Below are positions 55,440 through 64,000 of a stretch of 64,000 nucleotides of DNA, one piece after another. This DNA is from Scytalidium lignicola (taxonomy: Eukaryota; Ascomycota; Leotiomycetes): contig NCSJ02000001.1 in the NCBI GenBank assembly GCA_002812745.2, positions 186,001 to 250,000 on the forward strand. The letters are read 5' to 3'. Under the pieces are notes generated by a model. That model searched no databases. It saw only the letters and a program-made list of their open reading frames with translations, and had not been told where the DNA came from. The position numbers and the translations under genes are program-made. Numbering within the stretch: position 1 is the first letter of the stretch; every line of letters begins with the position of its first letter.

Positions 55440-56429
55440 ATGTTTGTATCTTTAAGAGAAAATATTGATCCAGACTGTTTTCTCGCCGCGACCTTGGCTT
55501 TCAAAGATTTTCATCTTTGGTTTGATGACTTTTTAGACAGGATCTTACCACACTTCGATGGAGAGCGACATACTGAGGATGCTATTGACGATATATCTAG
55601 TCTTGTCAGACTGACATGGATCTGTCCTATAGGAAGGGTAGCTGCTGCCATGAAATTGTGTGTGTTAGAACCGAGTTTAACTTCACCTCCAGGTTAGTAA
55701 ATTACAACCTGTACAGCTTTTAAAAAAAAATTGGTGATTAATATCATTATAGCTGAGCTTCTCCGTTCATTGCTAATAACCAGCCGGTGGGATAGCATGG
55801 AAACCATAACTGAATTGAATTCAACAATTCAATTAAAGGGTGACCTTTCAGCCTCGGATAACCCTTTACTTCGCCAGGTCATAATTATGATTTCCATAAC
55901 TTATGATAATATTGAATTAGCGGAATCGTTAATGAGACTTGGACCACCGCCTCATCGCTGTCTCTTTACAATGAAAAGCTCTTCACTTTGTGAAAGAGAA
56001 GATGCCGAGTTTCAAATCAACCACGAAGTATTGGCAGAGCTGATTCGTCAAAATTGGATAATTCCAGATACGAATATGGTCTTGTATGCAGCCCAAAGCT
56101 CGAGTGTTGAGTCTGGAATTAAGGTATACGAAACAATCCGTGTTGAGATGTTGCAGTATCTAGTTGACAACGGTGCTGATGTAAATTGGACAAAGTCTTC
56201 ATTTCAGGGAAATTATGACCCACGCGAGAGGGCAATAATGGAGCACGCGGATTTATTGAATGAGACTACAGCATTACATTATGCCGCTAAGAATGGGAAT
56301 GCAGACGCAGTGAAGTTTTTGCTAGATCATGGTGCCATATCTTCCACCAGAGATTCTGCTGGCAAAACTCCTTATCGGTGGGCAGTAGAAAACAATCACC
56401 TTGAAGTAGCTGTTTTGCTTCGCCGATAA
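55440..56429 (+). CDS. Ankyrin-repeat protein, 5' end uncertain
   Basis: Exon 1 (55440-55692) and exon 2 (55753-56429) join at SPP|AELLRSLL across a 60-bp intron with GTTAGT and ATAG borders, giving at least 309 residues. The first ATG in this frame is 55440; a TGA closes the frame upstream at 55407. The N-terminal half (DPDCFLAATLAFKDFHLWF, DISSLVRLTWICPIGR) resembles the unnamed helical region of fungal ankyrin proteins. Ankyrin repeats occupy the end: QYLVDNGADVNW, TALHYAAKNGNADAVKFLLDHGA and TPYRWAVENNHLEVAVLL. Related fungal proteins are usually longer at the N-terminus, so the gene may be truncated or have unrecognised exons. Repeats mediate protein binding; the partner is unknown. Confidence 0.65.
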
Positions 56430-57739
56430 AGTATGAAGGGATGTTTCGTTCTTTGATCCTACTGTCTAGAACCTTTCAAGTTTCAGATTATTACTCAGTC
56501 ACAGATTCATAGCACATTAAGATTATCTTGCTATAGCGGATACAATCGTAGTTGCCATATATAGACGGTAGTGGTATGTAAGATATATCTGTGTTTATAC
56601 ACGACGACTCAATTACTCTAAATCAATGATAATAGTATCTAGTATATAAAATAAAGACTGGTTTCGTCGGTGTTGTAGTATTTTTTTGAATGGTTAATCA
56701 ATTATCACCTGGAACTATTAACCAGGAACCTAGGGATTCAGAAGGCACTCCTATTCCCACGGAAAAACTCCCCTCTTGTTATTTGATTTCTCCACTTTTA
56801 ATTTCATTTCTAGAGAAAGCCATGTAAGTGACCGTTACTTATCTCTCTCGGTTTCGCCCAATGCAAGAGTCTAGACTTTCGAGAGTCAGCATACATAGAT
56901 TCTATCACTAAGTGTTAAACTTTTATGTTACAAATATTAGATGACTTATAGGATCTAATTTAGTATAGTGTCAGGAAAAAATAGATCATATTTATATATT
57001 TATGTGAGGCTTACTTAAAATTAATCTGAAATTGGTAAGCCTGGAATCATTGATATCAAGCGAAACAGGACTTCAAATGCCACGAAAATATTGTGGATAA
57101 TTTTATATATGCTATATAGGCACTTTCAATACAAGCCTCACTAGCTACGTGCTTCCATGAGTCAACTCGGGTTGCGTTGGATTGAGCGTGAGTACACCTA
57201 TAGAGCCATATGAAAAGTTACTGTAAGGGAGCAACGAACCAATCAAATGACAAGGTTTAGTAAGATAGAAGGGGGGAAGTTGATCTATTAGAGCTACCAT
57301 GGCTACTTTATACGTGGTCCAGTTGACATATCTCTCCTCTGTTGGTTTATTATGAATTTTATCTAAGATTCTGCATTAAAATTTGTAATTAGTCTTAACG
57401 AAGCTCCGGAAATAACAAGACTTACTTGGGAGACCTCAGAGCATGGCGCGCGCTCCTCAAGGAAATAAATGAGCGCTTACTCGCCGTACCTAATTGGACC
57501 TCGCAGCTCTTCAGTCCTAAAACCCCGTTTTATCACGACACGCGGCCCAAGTCGGACCCAAATGGCCTCTAGTTAATTTGAGTAACCCACTTATTCCACT
57601 TGTTCCCCTCGTTCCACAAAGCAGCAACCGCCGTGTGCAGTGGGTCGGCAGAAGGTGTCGGCCGGAGCCAACATTTAATCCGGTCTCGCGACTCCTCGAT
57701 ATCTCCAGCCTCACCCTCATCATAGAAGTAGTCGGAGCG
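56430..57739. other. Intergenic, promoter of the PigL_N gene
   Basis: 1.3 kb, AT-rich up to about 57400, then GC-richer towards the start at 57740. Open frames overlapping 57517-57844 on the minus strand are shadows. No gene or repeat recognised. Confidence 0.45.
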
Positions 57740-59098
57740 ATGGCAGAACCTATTGGCATAGCCTCCGGGCTCCTTGCTTTGACTATCTTCGCATTCCAGG
57801 CGAGCACGACGCTTTACCAGACCGTCCAGAGTTTCCAGTTTCACCCAAGAATCGTTCGCGATCTCAAAGACGAGCTCGAGGCTTTGAGCGGGGTTCTGAG
57901 CTCGCTCACGGAGACCATCAGCAACACGACGGACGTCGACCTCACTGCCCTCGAACTACCTTTGCAACGATGTGGTAATGCTTGCAAGGAGTTCGAACAG
58001 GAAATCTTGAAATGCTCGTCCCGGTCCGGTGGGAATCGGACAAGCTTTCGGGACTGGGCTAAATTGCGGTACATGGGCGACAACATCGATAGCTTTCGGC
58101 AACTGCTAGCTGGATATAAGACAACCATTAGCATCGCTCTCGCCGACGCCACGCTGTGAGTGTCCTTGTGCCTAGACACAATAAAGCAGAGCTAACTTTT
58201 AGTTACCCCGACCAGTCGAAAGTCCTCTATCACCTCCGAGGGCCTCAAGCTATACAGAGACATGATAAAAAATGCAACTGATGATCTTGAGGCTCATCTT
58301 GAAAGCATCGATGAAAAGCTTCAGTCCATATTTGGACAAACTGTGACGCAGTCTGACTCGGATGCTACAGAACTGCGACTTATAAGGGAGGAGCGGATGA
58401 GCACGCAAAAGTGTCTCCAAATCTGTGCCCAGCTGTCTGACCACATTGATCAGATTCAGGTCTCGTCCACACCCAGTGACAGCTCTCCCAAACCCATAGA
58501 CATAGAGACCTTACCTGAGAAACTTACCATTGCGGGCTTGCAGGAATGCAAGAATAGCCTTCTTCTTACAACTGCGAAGCTGGAAGGGTATATGAAAGAT
58601 CTAATCGACCGGTTGGTAGTAAAATCGAAGACAGCGATGTCTTCAGAAGAGGATCATATCGATCTCCTGAGGTTGCGAGACGAGTGGGAGACCGCTCGCC
58701 AGTGCGTGGAGATCTGCTCCAAAGCAGACACACATTTGAAGGAAAATGTCCTTGTCACTACAATTGACAACTACTCTACTGGCGATGCTGCGCAGGTTAT
58801 GGTTTCGACTGATGGAAACACGGTTCATGGCAAAAATCGAGGACTTGGATGGAGATCGAGACAGGTCGGGGGCCACCTCAGTGATATTTCACTCCAACAA
58901 CTATCACGGGACATGTTTGGCGCTCACCTTCAAGATAATGGAAATCCAACGCTTCCCATGCAAGGAGATCCATTATCCATCCCCAGTAATGCAACAGAGA
59001 ACATGCCTAGTTCAGAATTCGGGGAACGATATGGACCGGGTTTTAAGCTCGCGACCAAGACCACGACGAACTCTCCCAATCATCCACCACGGCGGTAA
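57740..59098 (+). CDS. PigL_N/STAND N-terminal domain protein
   Basis: Two exons (57740-58155, 58216-59098) give 432 residues. The CT|T junction reads DATLRKSSITSEGLKLY. The N-terminus MAEPIGIASGLLALTIFAFQ begins a helical domain matching the fungal N-terminal domain of STAND proteins, also known from azaphilone cluster protein L (PigL_N, PF17111). It continues through DLKDELEALSGVLSSLTETI. A long coiled-coil region follows (IKNATDDLEAHLESIDEKLQSIF, ELRLIREERMSTQKCLQICAQ, and a second R/C-x-E-I-C repeat ARQCVEICSKAD). The C-terminal block VHGKNRGLGWRSRQVGGHLSDISLQQL is recurrent in this family. No NACHT/NB-ARC or effector domain is attached. Related N-terminal domains often act in oligomerisation or heterokaryon-type death signalling, but this stand-alone form has no established role. 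Confidence 0.8.
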
Positions 59099-60327
59099 AG
59101 GCGCGGGATTGTGTCTGACCATGCTCACTACATCTAGCACCGAATCTAAGAGCAAGATAAGCAACTCTTTATTAGTACCCATCAGGAATGGGGATTTTGA
59201 TTCTTGAACTATTGTTCTGGTCCGAAGTCAAATAAAAACGTGCCAGCAACTGGCAAGCATAGGAAATACACCTGACAGCCTAATGTCAATGGAAATAATC
59301 GATCCATCTCACTTTCTACAGTATTTGTAACTCAATTTGAGATAGAGATTCACTAATACCATGATTATTTACGAAGACTATAATGTATAACTTGATTGAT
59401 ATTCATGGATTCAAGTGGGCTGACTTCTTCCTCACCCCAGACTCAGCGTTTTGAATAATACCAAAATCCAGAGAGCAGTCGAAACTCCTAGACGCCATGA
59501 GCTATGAAGAGATGATTAAGTTATTGAATGTCTGTGAGCGTAATTCTATCAAGAATTCAGAAGATGATGTTGATATCATGTTGTATGTGTTATAATATAT
59601 GTTTTGATATAAAAATATACCCTTTTATGTTCAGATTTATCCCTTATTTTGATGTATCAATGTATCATGTACGCACCTTGCCGGTAGGACAGAAATTGTT
59701 TTAGCACATGATATAGCTCTTTCAGCATGGATTAATATTGAATTTGTTGATACGATTTGAGTTTATATCATCTTGAATTATAATCATTTGAATAATAACA
59801 TAGCAATAACGGCAACCTAAGTTATGAGATAGATAGGGCAGCCAACGAGAATGGAACTAGTGAATAATATCAGTAGGCAATCTTGTGGCTTAAAAGCTCA
59901 TTGGGGATTTGCTGGGCAGATCTTTATTAACAAAGAGGTAATTATGATAGTTATTTCGCCGAGATTACAAAGCCTAGGAGATTAGAGTTTTGCGAAATAG
60001 GCTAGATTCTCTTGTTATAAGCTTAAATCCGAATTCATACTTGAGGAGATTACCTAAGAAAGATCAGCAAATTTGGGGTGAAGCGGTCAAGTACGTAGGG
60101 AAAAAAGCTGATTTGGGTCATGGCGTTGTCGGATTTGGAAAAAGAATTTATTGATTTCTCATCATTCAAGATTTAGTGTTGGTCATGGGTGGCGGATTTC
60201 TGATCCTCGCACACTACATTTCGCTGTCACCTTTCCGAGGTGGGCGAATAACATTACCTAGATTTCAACTACCTCTGACTTGAGGTTTCTGCGTGGATAC
60301 AGAAGAGTATATTATCTTGAGTTTACG
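59099..60327. other. Intergenic, AT-rich
   Basis: 1.2 kb with no supported gene; short AT-rich frames only. Confidence 0.45.
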
Positions 60328-61476
60328 ATGGATCCAGCTTGGGCCCCTTTTATTCAGTCACCGGAGGCAGATGATTGGACGTTAATTGATGACGCCTCGA
60401 TGCGGAAGCGGATTCAGAATCGACTTGCGCAGCGAGCACATCGTGAGAATTCTACACACTCTCTCTAGAATTAATTCTCACTCTGCTAAAAAGGAATGAG
60501 ATACGGTCGAGCCCCACGGAAGAAAAATGGCCCTTCAACTTCAAAGTCACGTGATCCTATTAGAAAAGTCTTGCGCGTGATGGAAACATCTAGCCAAATT
60601 ACAGACCGTGAAGACCGGGAGGAGAATAACGAGAGAATAAATATCTCATTTCATGAGACTGACTTGTCTAATCTTACTCTCTCCGATTATTCTTCATTGT
60701 CCACAGATGATATTTCTCCACCAATTCTGCTCCCCAACAACCAGCATTTTCTCCCTAAGGCATTAGCAACCACCTCACACTCGTTGAGTGACGCTCTCGC
60801 TCCATCTCAAGAATATGACGTTTTACAAACCGACGACATAGTTGGCATCTCACAGGAGTTAACTCCTTCCCCATCTCCTAAAAATGCCACAAACTGTACA
60901 GGAATATCTTATTCTTTTTCTCCCATTCACACCTTTCTTATTCCGCTTCAGAGCATTGTTACATCTTTTGGGGAATAGATACTGATTTAGGGTCTCTTAG
61001 ACATCCTTCTCCACTCTACCAGTACCATAGGTGCTATATTAGCCAATGCTGCCGTTCTCCATATAGATTGTTCTCGTCGTCTTGGACCTGGAATCTTTGT
61101 CCAACCTCACTTCCCGGCACCACCATCACTGGCGCCATTATCTCTCCAGACAGTCATTCCTCACCCACCTTATATAGACCTTATTCCAATTCCGCCACTG
61201 CGAGAACGACTCCTAATTGCTAATGATACAATTGACCCTAGGGAAATATGGAACGATTTGTACATTGGGGATGTGAAAGTCTGGGGAAGCATTCCTTGGG
61301 AAGGCAATAGTTGGGAGATCAGTGAAAGATTTGCAGTTAAGTGGTGGTTTGTGATGAGTGACGAAGTATTAACGGGGACTAATTTTTGGAGACGAATTAG
61401 AGGGGAGGAACAATTAACTATGGAATGGATTAAAAGCAGGTTTCGAAAAGGCTTACTTTCCGTGGCTACTTATTAG
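60328..61476 (+). pseudogene. bZIP-like/DUF3425 transcription-factor gene with two in-frame TAG codons
   Basis: Exon 1 (60328-60442) encodes [18 protein letters not shown] and a bZIP basic region ([14 protein letters not shown]). A 51-bp intron (gtgaga...aaaag) joins in phase 1 to exon 2 at 60494 (MRYGRAPRKKNG...). The frame continues to 61476 except for TAG at 60976-60978 and TAG at 60988-60990. After them comes a typical DUF3425 C-terminal domain (PYIDLIPIPPLRERLL, VWGSIPWEGNSWEISERF, WWFVMSDEVLTGTNFWRRIRGE). Both stops could be CAG (Gln) changed to TAG. No intron of normal size removes both stops in frame. The leucine zipper is poor, as in many DUF3425 proteins. Full length would be about 365 residues. 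If only the first stop is real, the product lacks the DUF3425 domain. Confidence 0.65.
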
Positions 61477-62517
61477 GCACAGCGTGGCCGTCCATGTTTT
61501 ATCCTTTTTCCTCTGAGTATTTTCTACTTACGCTAATAGTCTGCGAATATGAGGAAGACTTATGGAGGGAAGGCTACGTGAAATTTGTTCACGTCAACTG
61601 GGAATTCTTGGTTGGGAAGGTGCAAAATTCCATTCATCTGATCTACACGAACCGATCGATAGTTGTTATGAAGAAGATGTTGGCTGGATGAAGATCTCAC
61701 CCATATGGTTGGACCTGGCTTCTATATTAAAATGGATACCCTCTTGATTGTGAGAGGGTCCCCCGAGGGTGGGATCCGGCTGCTTGTAGGTGGCCATGTC
61801 TAACGGTAAAGATAGGAATCCAACTGAGGTTTGTGTCAACAAAACTCTGGGGGAAAGAGAAGAAGAATACAAGATCAGATCAGATCAGAGCGATCCAATA
61901 TACATGAATTACATGTTCTGGAACTGCAAAGGCGCACGCGACGCCTCAAGGTGTGGCGGTGGTGGCATCTTTTCCCTGTTTGGAAAAGCACGAAAAAGGC
62001 TGCTGGATAACGCCATTTCCTGGCGAAATTGCTCTTTTGCTGACTCAAGAAGAAAGCAACAACCAGTGGCAGGACAAATTCATCGCGAATATACAAAACT
62101 GCTGTAATAGAAACCCCCCAAAAGGAATCATAAGTCCCTATTCCAAGAGTATGAGAAACGCCTCAGGAGAGTAGTGTGGGAGGTTGGATGCTGCGGTGGA
62201 GATGCGAAGGGTGATTGGTTGAACCTGGACAATGAACAATGCGATTGAACCTCTCCTTCAATCTCGAGGTATTAGGATTCAACTCCTTCCCGGTTCAAAC
62301 TCCATCAACTACGTGTATACTCTTAAATTATACTCTAGTTGTGAATAGTTAGTCATGCTTTTAGTAGACCATCATAGACTAATATACTTGCTCTCCAACC
62401 TGTTTATCTTGGTAGAATATTCTGGTGCAATGATAATACTGTAGCCTTTCACAAGGTCTCTTCCTTTCGCAAATCCTTCTTAAACAGCTACGTCTGCTTC
62501 TCACTGCTTACCTAGCT
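61477..62517. other. Intergenic, convergent spacer
   Basis: 1.0 kb. A 61-codon frame (61562-61747, MEGRLREICSRQLGILGWEG...) and a 105-codon frame (61790-62107) look mildly protein-like, but I recognise no family and do not call genes. A short (ATCAG)n tract is near 61872. Confidence 0.4.
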
Positions 62518-64000
62518 TCATAATTGAAGTAGACTATTCCGTTCATATCCCCATGCTTCTTCTAGATCTTTGATCCTCCAGCACGCACCCCAACCCGTTG
62601 TTTCTTCAATCCGTCTGATGAGCTTGATAATTGCCTCGTGCTCGCTCCTATGACTTAGCAGTCTACCTGCCACATATAGAGGTTGAATGGCATTGTTCAA
62701 ACAGCCACGATGAGAATTGGTATTGGAAATTCCGACGACTCTCCTCGCATGCCACAGCGCGGATACCGTTGGAGACGAGGCTTCAAGCCGAATATTCGCT
62801 GGTTTAATCTCTAGCATCATGATACATGCCGTGTGATACAGCTGATTACTCGATATTGCGGCCCAATGAACGTAAAATATATCTGGGAACAGTCTTGTCT
62901 TTCCGTTTGCCGGGACCGTTTTAATGGGCAGCAGAGGCTTGCACCGTTCGGTGACCCAGTTCTGGAGTTCAGTCCAAAGATGGACCCAATGGGATTGAAA
63001 TCCTTCGCCTGTGCAATAATTATTTTCGCCGAGCTCAACGTGCCTAGTGTAGGCAGAAACAAGGTCACAGACTTTGGCACATAAGTAGACGGCGTAGTTA
63101 GCATACATATCTGGCACTGCTTTGCCTCTTTGAATGAAGATATCACGGATAATATTTGTCTCCTGTATCTCCTCAGGTTGTTCTCCTGGCGATCTGGCTA
63201 ATAAATCGATCGAGATAACAACCCACTTGTTGATAGGGAGCACAGTTGTTTCAGCACCGTCTGATATAATCGCTCCGCAAAGGTCCATCCTGGCAAAGCA
63301 CCAGAAAACAGCTTGTAGCAATCCTCCAGAAAATCCATGGACGCCAAAAGAGAGGAAGAGAGCGACACAGCCCTCGATATGTCGCCGCCAATCTCGAGGG
63401 CTCACACTCATCATCTCGAGGCAGCATAATATACATGTCGTAACCAGGCTTTTCGTATCTCTGACTTCAAGCAATGGATGAAGTAGTCTGATTGATTCTT
63501 GATACAGTTCTAGACTCTCATGGGCTCCTTTCAGCTCTCGATGTCGCTCAATCTGCCGAGCGGAGAGCGCCAACATGGCGTATAGCAATGTTGGACAACT
63601 CTGCGCTATGATTGGAACTTGAATACCGAAGTGACGAGCACTATCAAACATATCTAGCCAGGGTGCGCATTCAGTAGTCCAGACTTTAAGATATTCTACC
63701 CTCTTCACTGTCGAGATGATGCTTCTCATGATATCCTGCCTGAGTAGTGGATATTGCTGTCCACCATGCTGTGGAATGAGACTTGAATCTTGTCCATCGC
63801 GATCGTCCTGCGTGGGACTTGCAGACCGGGTTGGTGCGTTGCTATTGGCGCCAATGAACAACAGAGATCGTAGTTCTTCCTGTAACTCTTGGAATCTGGG
63901 ATTTGAAGCATATTCATCAAAGGTCGAGAAGGATTCAGGAGAGAGTAGGGTTGTCTCTGTGGATTTTTGGAGATCTGGCATTCCAAATAGAGATGCATAT
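62518..64000 (-). CDS. Fungal-specific transcription factor, C-terminal part (Fungal_trans_2-like), 5' partial
   Basis: The frame is open to the right edge (…YASLFGMPDLQKS), so the N-terminus, probably with a Zn2Cys6 DNA-binding cluster, lies outside the window. About 490 codons are visible. After a disordered acidic/Ser-rich linker (to ~75) comes an all-helical region: YEYLKVW-like VEYLKVWTTECAPWLDMFD, PTLLYAMLALSARQIERH, TKSLVTTCILCCLEMMSVSPRDWRRHIEGC, VFWCFARMDLCGAII and HTACIMMLEIKP. The end carries ARRVVGISNTNSHRGCLNNAIQPLYVAGRLL and EETTGWGACWRIKDLEEAWGY, the signature of the Fungal_trans_2 domain of Zn2Cys6 regulators. It has no introns in the visible part. The target pathway is unknown; no adjacent cluster suggests one. 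Confidence 0.85.
   Translation of the reverse strand, partial: YASLFGMPDLQKSTETTLLSPESFSTFDEYASNPRFQELQEELRSLLFIGANSNAPTRSASPTQDDRDGQDSSLIPQHGGQQYPLLRQDIMRSIISTVKRVEYLKVWTTECAPWLDMFDSARHFGIQVPIIAQSCPTLLYAMLALSARQIERHRELKGAHESLELYQESIRLLHPLLEVRDTKSLVTTCILCCLEMMSVSPRDWRRHIEGCVALFLSFGVHGFSGGLLQAVFWCFARMDLCGAIISDGAETTVLPINKWVVISIDLLARSPGEQPEEIQETNIIRDIFIQRGKAVPDMYANYAVYLCAKVCDLVSAYTRHVELGENNYCTGEGFQSHWVHLWTELQNWVTERCKPLLPIKTVPANGKTRLFPDIFYVHWAAISSNQLYHTACIMMLEIKPANIRLEASSPTVSALWHARRVVGISNTNSHRGCLNNAIQPLYVAGRLLSHRSEHEAIIKLIRRIEETTGWGACWRIKDLEEAWGYERNSLLQL

Noticed and set aside
60850..60990. An intron removing the two TAG codons
   Set aside because: The only acceptor at 60990 pairs in frame with donors giving a 33-bp intron, or out of frame with the GTACAG donor at 60896.
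61562..61747. 61-codon protein-like frame downstream of the bZIP gene
   Set aside because: Composition is plausible but too short, with no recognisable family and no link to the DUF3425 end.
62180..62320. Possible tRNA (CCGGTTCAAACTCC resembles a T-arm)
   Set aside because: No matching acceptor, D-arm or anticodon arm at the correct distances.
1..64000. CRISPR arrays, rRNA genes, LTR retrotransposons or a biosynthetic cluster core
   Set aside because: No regularly spaced direct repeats, no rRNA motifs, no reverse transcriptase or integrase motifs, and no PKS, NRPS or terpene synthase sequence were found on reading both strands.

Overview
The window is nuclear DNA of a filamentous ascomycete (Pezizomycotina). 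The genes carry short GT-AG introns (mostly 49-100 bp, up to 280 bp) and belong to typical filamentous-fungal families: a PigL_N/STAND N-terminal protein, large F-box families, DUF3425 bZIP-like proteins, a MirB-like siderophore transporter, an AA12-like quinoprotein and a fungal-specific transcription factor. A placement in Leotiomycetes is a guess from the family mix. Isolated N characters sit mostly at the ends of homopolymer runs, as in a pyrosequencing-era draft. At two of them, deleting the N restores a reading frame.

Layout. 1-1256 is the 3' half of a GCN20/ABCF3 translation factor. 1.8-2.3 kb holds a frameshifted DUF7770-like gene and 5.0-5.9 kb an APH-type kinase. A 297-bp miniature transposon lies at 6.4-6.7 kb. 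From 6.7 to 13.5 kb there is a long gene-free stretch, followed by a 1184-residue disordered protein gene (13.55-17.29 kb) and another gene-free stretch to 19.9 kb. This whole block is peppered with TACTGTAC-type palindromic repeats. 19.9-34.5 kb is an ordinary gene-dense block: GPI-anchored AA12-like quinoprotein, a membrane protein with a Cys-rich ectodomain, acetoacetate-decarboxylase-like protein, HIT hydrolase, glycosyltransferase, an uncharacterised helical ORF, PEX20 and SEC13 (divergent pair) and a six-exon F-box protein. 36-40 kb carries a 2OG-Fe(II) oxygenase and a UFD1-domain protein with an AZUL-like zinc finger. A 425-bp TA-flanked MITE follows, then an SDR protein without the catalytic Tyr-x3-Lys lysine.

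43.5-52.4 kb is a gene graveyard. It holds two F-box-like or F-box-family genes with in-frame stops, a truncated and frameshifted siderophore transporter next to a MITE end, a GH18 chitinase with at least four in-frame stops, and a divergent clan GH-A glycosidase with a frameshift and two stops. A bZIP/DUF3425 gene at 60.3-61.5 kb has two in-frame TAG codons. Most of these stops can be explained by single C-to-T or G-to-A changes, which suggests RIP-like mutation. Intact genes persist in between and after: an epoxide-hydrolase-like enzyme, an ankyrin protein, a PigL_N protein and, at the right edge, the C-terminal part of a fungal transcription factor.

The window is not one biosynthetic cluster. 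It joins conserved housekeeping genes (GCN20, SEC13, PEX20, UFD1-like) to an accessory, partly decayed region. I found no clearly new multi-gene system. The strongest unexplained signals are the TACTGTAC repeat field, the MITE family and the cluster of stop-bearing genes.
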